Shown here: positions 26,602 through 34,756 of the stretch, piece by piece
Numbering within the stretch: the first letter of the stretch is position 1
How the letters are laid out: the number at the start of each line of letters is the position of its first letter
From: Catalinimonas niigatensis
Lineage (GTDB): Bacteria; Bacteroidota; Bacteroidia; Cytophagales; Cyclobacteriaceae
DNA length: 64,000 nucleotides
Assembly: GCF_030506285.1 (NCBI RefSeq)
Contig: NZ_CP119422.1
Location: 1,922,001-1,986,000, forward strand
Direction: 5' to 3'
The notes under the pieces: generated by a model
The model's input: the letters and a program-made list of their open reading frames with translations, nothing else
The model's database searches: none
Told to the model about the DNA's origin: nothing
Made by a program: the position numbers and the translations under genes

Positions 26602-27096
26602 ATGAATATTACTGCCATTCGCCACCAGCTCCGCCAGGGTCAGAGTGAATCCCTGAAGAGAAGACGTAAAATTGCTTTGCTTTCCGCATTGGGTATCCTG
26701 GATTTTATCCCCATTTCCCTTTATCAATTGGGGATCATTCGTCATATGCCTGATCTCCCCGGTAAAATTTTTGATTCAGACAAAGCCAACGGTTCCAAAG
26801 ATGCTTATATTATGGGCGTCCCTGATGGTCCTATTAGTTTGGTGCTTTATGGACTGAATATTGTCCTTGCCTCTGCCGGTGGCAGCGCTAAGTCCGGGAG
26901 GCATCCCATCTTTGATGTATTGCTGGGAGGAGTTATCCTGGGTTCAGTCGTTGGAGGCATCAGCTATATGTACAATATGATTTTCAAGCAACAAAAGGCC
27001 TGCATTTACTGTATTACGGGCGCACTCCTCAATTTTTCCATGTTACGCCCTCTGATTCCTGAAGTGCGAAAAAGCCTGAAGCAAATTTTCAGATAA
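26602..27096 (+). CDS. VKOR-like membrane protein
   Basis: A 164-residue membrane protein with the ATG at 26602; an upstream in-frame TTG would add 17 residues. Four hydrophobic helices (about 24-44, 76-92, 103-122, 134-150) and the ending KACIYCITGALLNF recall vitamin K epoxide reductase-type proteins, in which a CxxC pair on the fourth helix handles disulfide exchange with quinones. Here C134 and C137 are the only cysteines; the loop pair of VKOR is absent. No thioredoxin-like partner lies nearby. The family call is moderately sure, the redox role an inference. Confidence 0.6.
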   Translation: MNITAIRHQLRQGQSESLKRRRKIALLSALGILDFIPISLYQLGIIRHMPDLPGKIFDSDKANGSKDAYIMGVPDGPISLVLYGLNIVLASAGGSAKSGRHPIFDVLLGGVILGSVVGGISYMYNMIFKQQKACIYCITGALLNFSMLRPLIPEVRKSLKQIFR

Positions 27097-27112
27097 TTGT
27101 GCTGATATTTTT

Positions 27113-27463
27113 TTACTGTTTCAGCAGCCAGATTATTCTGTCATACGATACCAGATAATGGAGCGTAATGACCGCTATGGTCCAGCTCAACTTATAAGAT
27201 GGTAAGGCAAACAAAGCACAAATAGCCAAATCAAAAAAGCCCATTTCAATCAGCAGTCGTAAGAAGCCAGAAACACTATGGCTGGTTCGGGATCATTAGA
27301 GACCCTAAATATAACCCCCTATTGACGCAGCCAGCGAGGGTATAATGATAGCAAGTACGATTTTTCAGCCATCATGCTTTTGCCAGGCCCCGGCCCCGAC
27401 AGCCACTAAAGCCGCCAATTCCAACAGGAAACGTACCTTCAGGTTGATAGGATGGGCACGCAA
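27113..27463 (-). pseudogene. Decayed DUF2568 (YrdB-like) membrane protein gene
   Basis: Reading the minus strand and allowing frame changes gives a full-length DUF2568-type protein of about 117 codons. The start may be a TTG at 27463 (RAHPINLKVRFLLELAALVA), followed by a TGA at 27367-27365 where the family has Trp, then KIVLAIIIPSLAASI. A frame change near 27310 gives FRVSNDPEPAIV, and a second near 27280 gives VSGFLRLLIEMGFFDLAI and the ending VSYDRIIWLLKQ. One internal stop and two frameshifts make it clearly broken. It lies between the VKOR-like and lipoprotein genes, on the opposite strand. Confidence 0.75.
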
Positions 27464-27559
27464 GGCGATAAACGTAGAAAAAAATATTTTTCTACACTCC
27501 AACCATTATAAAAATAGTCTGGTCTATGGCATATCCATTAACCCAAATTTTTATTAGGC

Positions 27560-28627
27560 ATGTTTTTAAAAAACAAAATGTGGTCAATAATGATCGGACT
27601 TTTATTATTGACTTTTGCTTGTGATGATGACGATCAGGGAACAAGGGAGACTAAGGTCACTTTTACTGAGCTGGGGCTGGAGGGTAAGACCGTTCATGAA
27701 CTTAACCTGGTAGGTGATGCACTGTTTGCTGCTACCGATGATGGGCTTTTTGTCAAAGACCTCAGCACGGATGCTGACTGGGAACTTGCAGGACTGGAAG
27801 ATGAAAATGTGAAAGCTTTCGTAGCCATTGATGAAGATACCTATCTGGCTTCGGTGACCGTCTTTGGAACGCTTGATCATCATCTCTTCAAAAGTACTGA
27901 CGGAGGTGAAAGTTGGATTGAAGTGGAAACTAACTTTGGAGGTCTGGACCCTGAAGGTATGGCTGACCTGGAATACAATAGTACTACAGAAGAGCTTTTT
28001 GCTGTGGGTGTTGGCGTAGTAGCCAAATCCACTGACCTGGGAGAAAGCTGGGAACCTATGTACGGCGAATGGGGTGCTTTTGCCAGTGGTATGGACTTTG
28101 TAGCTCAGCATCCGCAGAGTGGAAACCTCTGGGCTTCCGGACAAAATGGTATTGAACAGTTCAGTCTGGTCAAATATGAAAAAAGTAGTGATGCATGGGA
28201 AGAATGGGTGGGTTTACTGAGATCGCCCAGCGTAGGTAAGGACATCGCTTTTGACCCCGGCAACAATACCAGTCTGATCGTCGGTGGTGAACATGGCATC
28301 ATCCATAGCAGCAATGAGGGAGATAGCTGGACTACTATCCTGGAAGATCATGCAGACACTACTCGCTTTTACTTTGGTGTGGATTATGACAAAAATATCA
28401 AAGACAGGATCTACGCCGCCAGTTGGTTAAAAGAGTTTACCAATCCTCAACCTTTGATCTTAAAAATTTCGGAAGATGGAGGAGAAAACTGGAAGGAATT
28501 CAGGCATAATGACAACGACCTTATGGGCGGAGTCTATGATATGCTACAGGTCAAGGAAGGCAACAAAACCTTGCTTTACCTGGGTCTTTTCAAAGGCGGA
28601 GTGTATCTGGCTACGGTAGAAAATTAG
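27560..28627 (+). CDS. BNR/sortilin-like beta-propeller lipoprotein
   Basis: A 355-residue lipoprotein: signal peptide with lipobox LTFAC at about 17-21, then an Asp-rich linker. The rest is a beta-propeller with Asp-box motifs such as STDGGESW, STDLGESW, SSNEGDSW and SEDGGENW, as in sialidase/BNR and sortilin-type propellers. No sialidase arginine triad is recognisable, so an enzymatic role is not supported; a surface binding or scaffold role is more likely. Convergent with the flavoprotein gene downstream; an imperfect hairpin lies between them at about 28638-28670. Confidence 0.8.
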   Translation: MFLKNKMWSIMIGLLLLTFACDDDDQGTRETKVTFTELGLEGKTVHELNLVGDALFAATDDGLFVKDLSTDADWELAGLEDENVKAFVAIDEDTYLASVTVFGTLDHHLFKSTDGGESWIEVETNFGGLDPEGMADLEYNSTTEELFAVGVGVVAKSTDLGESWEPMYGEWGAFASGMDFVAQHPQSGNLWASGQNGIEQFSLVKYEKSSDAWEEWVGLLRSPSVGKDIAFDPGNNTSLIVGGEHGIIHSSNEGDSWTTILEDHADTTRFYFGVDYDKNIKDRIYAASWLKEFTNPQPLILKISEDGGENWKEFRHNDNDLMGGVYDMLQVKEGNKTLLYLGLFKGGVYLATVEN

Positions 28628-28669
28628 AAAAATCCTGTGCTGGACATGGTCAAAGTGATCATGTTCCAG

Positions 28670-29878
28670 CTAAATCGCCTCCGAAATCAGCCAGGCAGTA
28701 GTCCAGCAGGCCTGGAAGTTAAAGCCTCCAGTGAGTGCATCAATATCCAGTACCTCACCACTAAAATACAATCCGGGAAAGCGTTTGCTTTCCATTGTCT
28801 TAAGATTTACTTCCGACAAAGCTACACCGCCACAGGTCACAAACTCTTCTTTGAACGTACTTTTTCCCCTTACCTCAAAAGTAGCCTGAGTCAACTCTAC
28901 CGTCAGTTTATTGAGCAGCTTGTTAGGCAATTCGCCAAAGGGTATCTCAGGATTAATTTCCAGATAGGCTAAAAGACGCTCCCAATAGCGGTTTGGGACT
29001 TCCTCCAGATGAAAATTCTTGACCTTGCGTGTAGGATGTTCTGCTTTGAACTGAAGTAACTGCTGACGAAATTGCTCAAAATTGAGCTCAGGCAAAAAAT
29101 TAACCTGAATGCTGAAGTGGTACTTTTGCTCTTCCAGCCATCTTGCTCCCCAGGCAGAAAGCTTCAGCACGGCTGGTCCGCTTAACCCCCAGTGGGTAAT
29201 AAGCAAAGGTCCCTGCTCTTCCAGTTTGGTGCTCGTCACCCGTACATTTACCTCCTGAAAGCTCATGCCCGACAAGCCTTCCAGCCGGAGGTCTTTGATG
29301 TTGAAAGTAAATAGTGAAGGAACTGCGCTTTCCATGTGCAGGCCAAGCTCTTCCAGTTTCTTCCAAACCGAAGGGGCAGCACCGGTCGCCATCACCAGGG
29401 CATCGGCTTCCAGTTCGTTTCCATCCTGAGTCAAGACTTTCCAGCTATTGGCTAAAGGATAAAAGGCCGATATACCGCAATTCTTTTTGAGGTGCACGCC
29501 GCTGGCACGAGCTGCCTCCAGAAAGCAGTCAATGATTGTCTGAGATGAATTGCTGATGGGAAACATGCGCAAATCCACTTCTGTATGGGTTTTCACTCCT
29601 TTCTCAGCCAGCCAGTCTACCATATCTGTAGTAGAAAATGCTTTGAAAAGAGGCTGTAGTTTTTTTTCCCCACGGGGATAAAATTTTACCAGTTCGGAAG
29701 CTTGCGTCCGGGCATTGGTCACATTGCATCTGCCTCCTCCCGATACCTTCACTTTGCTCAGTATCTGGCTGCTTTTCTCCAGTAAAGTAACCTCATAGTC
29801 AGGATGTTTCTCAGCAATATTAATGGCTGCAAAGAAGCCGGAAGCCCCTCCTCCACACACAATTATCCTTTTACTCAA
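28670..29878 (-). CDS. HI0933/YhiN-family flavoprotein
   Basis: A 402-residue NAD(P)/FAD-dependent oxidoreductase of the HI0933-like family (also called aminoacetone oxidase or BaiN-like). The dinucleotide-binding motif is IIVCGGGASGFFAAINIA at the N-terminus; VSGGGRCNVTNA is the family signature; MATGAAP and the final GEVLDIDALTGGFNFQ complete the FAD site. The start is a TTG at 29878, as no ATG fits before SKRIIVCGGG. A TAnnTTTG box lies just upstream. The physiological substrate of the family is unsettled, so none is given. Confidence 0.9.
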   Translation of the reverse strand: MSKRIIVCGGGASGFFAAINIAEKHPDYEVTLLEKSSQILSKVKVSGGGRCNVTNARTQASELVKFYPRGEKKLQPLFKAFSTTDMVDWLAEKGVKTHTEVDLRMFPISNSSQTIIDCFLEAARASGVHLKKNCGISAFYPLANSWKVLTQDGNELEADALVMATGAAPSVWKKLEELGLHMESAVPSLFTFNIKDLRLEGLSGMSFQEVNVRVTSTKLEEQGPLLITHWGLSGPAVLKLSAWGARWLEEQKYHFSIQVNFLPELNFEQFRQQLLQFKAEHPTRKVKNFHLEEVPNRYWERLLAYLEINPEIPFGELPNKLLNKLTVELTQATFEVRGKSTFKEEFVTCGGVALSEVNLKTMESKRFPGLYFSGEVLDIDALTGGFNFQACWTTAWLISEAI

Positions 29879-29900
29879 AGCTTATTATTTTTTTGAGTGG

Positions 29901-29908
29901 CAAAGGTA
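29901..29908 (-). promoter_or_regulatory. Candidate -7 promoter box for the flavoprotein gene
   Basis: The minus strand reads TACCTTTG, matching the Bacteroidota TAnnTTTG box, 22 bases before the TTG start. The upstream -33 element is not a clean match. Confidence 0.4.
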
Positions 29909-29947
29909 GGCAAAAAACTTTTGTTGAAAATGATTAGAGAGGAAGGT

Positions 29948-30602
29948 TTACTCACGATCATAAAACTGATCACTATTGTCTTTGGGGACATATTCACCTT
30001 TGAGGAATCTATTGACCCGCATCACCCTAAGCTGATGCTCCTGCGGCTTCTTTTTGATATGATGTCCATTCGGCATACGTATCATAGCGACTAAAGCGAT
30101 GTATTCTTCCAGGGTCAACTCCTTGAAAGATTTGTCAAAATAAGTTTGTGCAGCATCTTCAAAACCTTTTACCTGTTTGCCATTGTAATGTCCCAGATAC
30201 ACTTCGTTGATAAAAAGCAACATTTGTGTGTCTTTGGGAACCAGTTCATTAAAAGCAAAGCGGGCGATCAGCATCAGTTTGGGCTTATCTATGCCTCTTT
30301 TAAATTCATCAAAATAATAAAACTTGCATAACCCCTGCGCCAGGGTAGTTTTTCCTGCACCTGGGGTTTGCAGGTCTATTCCTTTATGTTCGTAAAACCT
30401 CGGGTCTTGTACGGATAACAGTATGCCCATCTGTCGTTCTGTAAAATCTTCCAGTTGCAATTTGATCCTATCCGACTCCAATACTTTCTGAACAATACGG
30501 GGTGTCTCATCCCTTGCCTTGAGCACAATTACCGTATAGTAAAGTGTGAGCAGTGATAGTACCAATAGTAAAAAGAAAGAAAAATCTTTTTATGAATAGC
30601 AT
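29948..30602 (-). CDS. Divergent GT51 transglycosylase-domain protein, apparent N-terminal frameshift
   Basis: A membrane-anchored protein related to glycosyltransferase 51, the peptidoglycan polymerase domain. The continuous frame begins at a TTG (30565, 205 residues); an ATG at 30602 in another frame encodes MLFIKRFFFLF and would join the membrane helix if one base were removed from a 5-base T-run at 30570-30574. The family motif EDxxFYxHxG reads QDPRFYEHKG, replacing the catalytic Glu by Gln, and GGSTITQQ reads GKTTLAQG. Similar variants occur in Bacteroidota as I recall. Polymerase activity is doubtful; another cell-wall role is possible. Confidence 0.7.
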
Positions 30603-30751
30603 CTTAGTTAAGTTTTCACAGCTTGTGATTTACTCTAAGATCAGTAAATATTTACATTTTTCCATACTTAATTCTAGCGTTTTTTGTACAATTAAGCTGC
30701 ATTTTTACCTCAAAAAGTTCTATTTGGATGCCTTAAACAAATAATATCACT

Positions 30752-31057
30752 ATGAAAAGTTACGATACACTACAGGAAGCTATTAAAGAGCTGCGCCAGC
30801 AGGGATACCAACATGATTTCAATCTTGAAAAGGATAAAATTTACTGCAAAAACCTGAACATGTACTACAAACCAAAAGAGTTTGAAGTCAAAGAAACGCA
30901 CCGTTTTGAAGGCATGAGTAATCCTGATGATAACGACGTTTTGTATGCTATCGTCACCAGTGTAGGTGATAAAGGTATAATGGTAGATGCCTATGGCGCG
31001 TATGCGGAAAGCATTTCTCCTGAGCTGTTACAAAAACTTAAATTTAAGTATGAATAA
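30752..31057 (+). CDS. Small conserved protein
   Basis: A 101-residue soluble protein. It resembles a short family common in Bacteroidota that databases often label phosphoribosylpyrophosphate synthetase, but at this length it cannot hold that enzyme and no PRPP motif is present. Features: an N-terminal helix (YDTLQEAIKELRQQGY), a cysteine in DKIYCKNLNM, the block ETHRFEGMSNPDDNDVLYAI and VDAYGAYAE near the end. Its last 8 bases overlap the start of the iron-sulfur protein gene, so the two are probably co-translated. Confidence 0.75.
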   Translation: MKSYDTLQEAIKELRQQGYQHDFNLEKDKIYCKNLNMYYKPKEFEVKETHRFEGMSNPDDNDVLYAIVTSVGDKGIMVDAYGAYAESISPELLQKLKFKYE

Positions 31058-31469
31058 AGAAGAAATCATTAAAACCTATACGAATGGTGAAATTACGGTG
31101 GTATGGGATGCTGCTAAATGCCGCCATACCGGAATTTGTCTGGCAGGCTTGCCCCGGGTATTTAACCTGAAGCAAAAACCCTGGATAGATATGTCAGCGG
31201 CAGATACAGCTTCTATTGAAAAGCAGGTATCCCTATGTCCTTCAGGGGCGCTGGGGACTCAGGATAATGATACCTATTATACAGGTCAGTCTGATGGGGC
31301 AGCAGAAGTGGTACTGACGCCCGGCGGACCTTTGACCCTATATGGCAAGGTTCTCATCAAAAACCTCAGAGGAAAAACGATCAATGAAGTAGATAATCCT
31401 TCTTTTTGCCGCTGTGGTAAATCTGCACAGCCTCCTTTTTGCGACGGAGGTCACGCCCGCCATACCTGA
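31050..31469 (+). CDS. Divergent ferredoxin domain fused to a CDGSH iron-sulfur domain
   Basis: A 139-residue two-domain iron-sulfur protein, start at the ATG at 31050. Residues about 12-68 resemble the single-cluster ferredoxin Fer4_19 (WDAAKCRHTGICLAG, then VSLCPSGALG). The C-terminal CRCGKSAQPPFCDGGH supplies the three Cys and one His of a CDGSH [2Fe-2S] site, with Gly where Ser, Ala or Thr is usual. Such fusions occur widely in bacteria. Cytosolic electron transfer or cluster handling is the likely role. It overlaps the small conserved protein gene upstream. Confidence 0.88.
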   Translation: MNKEEIIKTYTNGEITVVWDAAKCRHTGICLAGLPRVFNLKQKPWIDMSAADTASIEKQVSLCPSGALGTQDNDTYYTGQSDGAAEVVLTPGGPLTLYGKVLIKNLRGKTINEVDNPSFCRCGKSAQPPFCDGGHARHT

Positions 31470-31865
31470 CTTTTAATAACGGAATCCGTAATAGTATTTT
31501 TGGATTGTAGTAAAGGTTATTACTTTATAGAACCCTACCTGGCTAACTTTCCTTACGATGATATAATCTGCCTGTCTCCTCTTACTCCTGTCTTTAAGTC
31601 ACCATCTGTTAATGTACCACAGAGGACTAAACCCAGGTATGTCTCTTGGCAGTTGTAAACCTCGACCTACACCCCGGAAGTCTTGCACTTCCGTAAAGTA
31701 TTCTGGTATGTACATCACCAAATCTAACAACCTTTTCCTATACCCCAAGTCTGGTGCGGAAAGCTTCATGGCTTCTACTACTAATTCTATACTATCTTTG
31801 ATAAATTAGGTAAAATTATTGCTCGTCTTTTTTTGCGATATTAAAGACAAATTTTTGAGAATTAC
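31470..31865. other. Intergenic region with one short minus-strand frame
   Basis: This 396-bp gap lies between the CDGSH protein and the WG-repeat lipoprotein. Apart from the coding-like minus-strand frame at 31599-31769, listed separately, I see no terminator, promoter box or repeat. Confidence 0.5.
31599..31769 (-). CDS. Short unrecognised reading frame, possible gene remnant
   Basis: From an ATG at 31769 the minus strand reads 56 codons to a TGA. The peptide (for example RLLDLVMYIPEYFTEVQDF, then RGLQLPRDIPGF and ending PLWYINRW) has a protein-like composition, and the same frame stays open for some 12 codons upstream (IKDSIELVVEA). Both sides then run into stops. I do not recognise it; it may be a remnant of a larger gene or chance. 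Confidence 0.25.
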   Translation of the reverse strand: MKLSAPDLGYRKRLLDLVMYIPEYFTEVQDFRGVGRGLQLPRDIPGFSPLWYINRW

Positions 31866-34754
31866 ATGAAGAGAACTCTACCGTTTATATTGTTGATCAT
31901 TTTTTTTGCCGTAGCCTGTAATAGTGGTAAGCAGGCACTCAAGCTTTTCAGTAAGCAAAAGTACGCCGCAGGACAAAGTAAGTTGGACAAAGCGTTAACC
32001 AAAGATAGCCTTAACGCAGACTTGTTCTATGTATATTCTTTACTTTATACCGATACAGCATTTATCGGCTATGATATAGACTCTTCTTTTCTCTACATAA
32101 AAAGGGCCCTGGCAGACTATCACTCTACTGATACAAAAACTAAATCCAAGTTTCAGGCTAAACTAGGTATTGACAGTCTGGTACTTTGGCAGCAAAAACT
32201 TTTGACTGACAGCCTGGCCTATGAAAGGGCCAGCAATGCCCATACAGTACCAGCTTATCAACGTTTTTTAGATGAGCACCCTGATGCTCTTCAGGTAGAA
32301 GAGGCTACACAAATCAGAAATCAACTGGATTTTCATGCTGCTACTGAATCGGACACCTATGGAAGCTACAAGAATTTTATGGATGCCTATCCTGGTGCTG
32401 AACAGTACAATCTGGCGAGAGATCGCTATAACACCCTGTTGTTCCGGGAAAAAACAAAGGAAGGCACTCTCCTGAGCTATCTCAACTTTTTACAAGCCTT
32501 TCCCGACTCTCCTTTTCGTCCTCAGGCCGAGGAGCAGATACTACAAATCACTACTGCCTCCAATGATTTAGACGCTTACGAAAACTTTATCAGCCAGTAT
32601 CCTCAGAGTGTGCATCGTAGATTAGCCGTCAATCTTTTGTATCATCTTTACCGGGAAAAGCATTCCAGTGAAGCTTTTTTCAGACAATACCCTAAACTTC
32701 CTTATCCAGATTCTTTGAAACGTGCTGCCAAGATTGATCAAAAGGTACTGGCACCTGTTTTTGAAAATCAGCATTATGGATTGATGGATCATACAGGAAA
32801 ATATCTTATAGCAACAAATTATGACCTGATACCAGCTGATTATTTTTGTGAAGGAGTATCAGCTCAGATTGTGCACTTGGCAGTTAAAGAAAAAAACCAG
32901 GCGGTGCATCAGGTACTGACAAAATCCGGTGAGCTCATCTATGAATACCGGTTGCCACTGAGCACTGATGAAGTATCAGGTAGCTTAAACCATCAAAAGA
33001 TTCATGAAATAGGCGTTGGACTGCTGCTGATTGAAAATGAAAAAGGCAAATACTTTCTTTTCCATCAATCAGGGTATACCCTTTACCCTGATACCTATGA
33101 GACGTATCCGCTCGATACAGCCATTCTAATAAATAGTATACCCACGATTGGTGCCAATCATGAATATGCTTCCTATCAGTTTATCAAGATTCAGCAAGAT
33201 GGACTTTGGGGATTAATCAGCTTTACAGGCAGAGTACTACTTGAGCCTGTTTATGATGAAATTGAAGCCTATGGTAATTTTATGGCTATTACAAAAGATG
33301 GAAATATAGCCGTCAGTAACCGCACCCAGTTGATTGAAGCAGCTAACCAAAATGCTCCCAGCTTATCATTTTTGTACGATGATGTAGCCCTTATAGATAA
33401 CCAACATATTGTGGCTTATACGGATGGTTATGAAACAGCCATTGACCAAAATCTGAAGATTGCCGTTCCGCTGGGCAGACACAACATCATACGCATGATT
33501 GATGATAATGGTCCTCAGGATAAAAAATGGCTGCTAAGAGAAAACAGAACAGAAGCTTACGTTAGAAACGATAGTCTGAAAAATCAACAGGTAGCCACCT
33601 ATTATCTTTACGATAAAAATTCCACCAGCTTACCTTCAATGACTTATCAGAAAGCCTACTTTAATAATTATTGGGTAGCATTACAGAACAAGAAAGGTTT
33701 TCATTTTTTTGATTTTCAAAAAGAGCAGGAAAGTCAGGTATATGATTCAGTAAAGCTGATTGGAGAAAATTTTGCTTTACTTTTCAGGCGTTATCCTAAT
33801 GCCAAAGATAGTGTAAAAGTTCTATTCCAAAACGGTGGTTTATTGGCGTTGGCCTCTCCTGAAAAACTAAATTTCCTGTTGCTTAAGCCTACTTCTACCA
33901 CAATAGATAAAAAACAGGAATACCTGCTGATCTCACCAAATAATGGCCCAAAAGAAGTTTGGAGCCAGTATGGTAAACGAATCATACAAGGGAATTTTGA
34001 CAATATCAGTATCTATCCTTCGGGACTGTTTGGAGTAGAACAAAGAGGCAAAAGAGGGCTTCTGGATAGCTTAGGGAATGAACTGGTTCCTAATCGCTAT
34101 CAGGGAATCAGTAATTATGATGAGGGCCTTCTCGCTATTTTTCAAAACAAAAAATTTGGTGCCTATCGTTATTCCAGCAAAACTTTGATAGAACCAAAAT
34201 ATGATGCAGTTCTACAAAATTATGGTCAGCCGGTATATCATCCTAAAGACTCTTCGTATAGTGAGCTTTATGTGGCCCGAAAAGACGGAGCCTACGGAAT
34301 CATCAATCGGGAGAATACGCAATTATCTGATTTTGCTTTTGATGAAATAAGCTATTGGAATGATACCTCCGCTTTTGTTCGTCAGAACGATGAATGGATG
34401 ATTTATCGCTTTTCCCGCCAAGAAAAATTTGACAAGGAACAGGATTATGTACTTTATGATGAGATCAACGATTATCAACTGCTGGAACAAACCGCAGATG
34501 AGACGATCATAAAAATTTACAAAAAGAGTGGTTATGGTATCCTCAGCAACCGACGGGGCGAGATACTCTCACCCACCTATGATGACATCAGGGTATTTGG
34601 TAACGCAATAAACACCGGGAGTATGTACCTCTCGGAAAAATATGTACCTGAGGCTGATTTGTATATTGTGATCCACTTGGATTATGCTGGTAACATCATC
34701 AAGCGTCAGGCACTTACTTCAGAGCAGTATGATAAGGTGTTTTGCGAAGGATAA
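31866..34754 (+). CDS. WG-repeat lipoprotein
   Basis: A 962-residue lipoprotein: signal peptide with lipobox AVAC at about 15-18. Residues 20-280 are helical with TPR-like units (SKQKYAAGQSKLDKAL; LNFLQAFPDSPF). From about 290 onward come spaced WG (KWG) repeats such as HYGLMDHTGKYLIATNYD, GLWGLISFTGRVLLEPVYD, KRGLLDSLGNELVPNRY and GYGILSNRRGEILSPTYD. WG repeats are thought to mediate binding; no enzyme motif is visible. It ends 2 bp before the convergent symporter gene stop. Function unknown. Confidence 0.85.
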   Translation: MKRTLPFILLIIFFAVACNSGKQALKLFSKQKYAAGQSKLDKALTKDSLNADLFYVYSLLYTDTAFIGYDIDSSFLYIKRALADYHSTDTKTKSKFQAKLGIDSLVLWQQKLLTDSLAYERASNAHTVPAYQRFLDEHPDALQVEEATQIRNQLDFHAATESDTYGSYKNFMDAYPGAEQYNLARDRYNTLLFREKTKEGTLLSYLNFLQAFPDSPFRPQAEEQILQITTASNDLDAYENFISQYPQSVHRRLAVNLLYHLYREKHSSEAFFRQYPKLPYPDSLKRAAKIDQKVLAPVFENQHYGLMDHTGKYLIATNYDLIPADYFCEGVSAQIVHLAVKEKNQAVHQVLTKSGELIYEYRLPLSTDEVSGSLNHQKIHEIGVGLLLIENEKGKYFLFHQSGYTLYPDTYETYPLDTAILINSIPTIGANHEYASYQFIKIQQDGLWGLISFTGRVLLEPVYDEIEAYGNFMAITKDGNIAVSNRTQLIEAANQNAPSLSFLYDDVALIDNQHIVAYTDGYETAIDQNLKIAVPLGRHNIIRMIDDNGPQDKKWLLRENRTEAYVRNDSLKNQQVATYYLYDKNSTSLPSMTYQKAYFNNYWVALQNKKGFHFFDFQKEQESQVYDSVKLIGENFALLFRRYPNAKDSVKVLFQNGGLLALASPEKLNFLLLKPTSTTIDKKQEYLLISPNNGPKEVWSQYGKRIIQGNFDNISIYPSGLFGVEQRGKRGLLDSLGNELVPNRYQGISNYDEGLLAIFQNKKFGAYRYSSKTLIEPKYDAVLQNYGQPVYHPKDSSYSELYVARKDGAYGIINRENTQLSDFAFDEISYWNDTSAFVRQNDEWMIYRFSRQEKFDKEQDYVLYDEINDYQLLEQTADETIIKIYKKSGYGILSNRRGEILSPTYDDIRVFGNAINTGSMYLSEKYVPEADLYIVIHLDYAGNIIKRQALTSEQYDKVFCEG

Positions 34755-34756
34755 CC

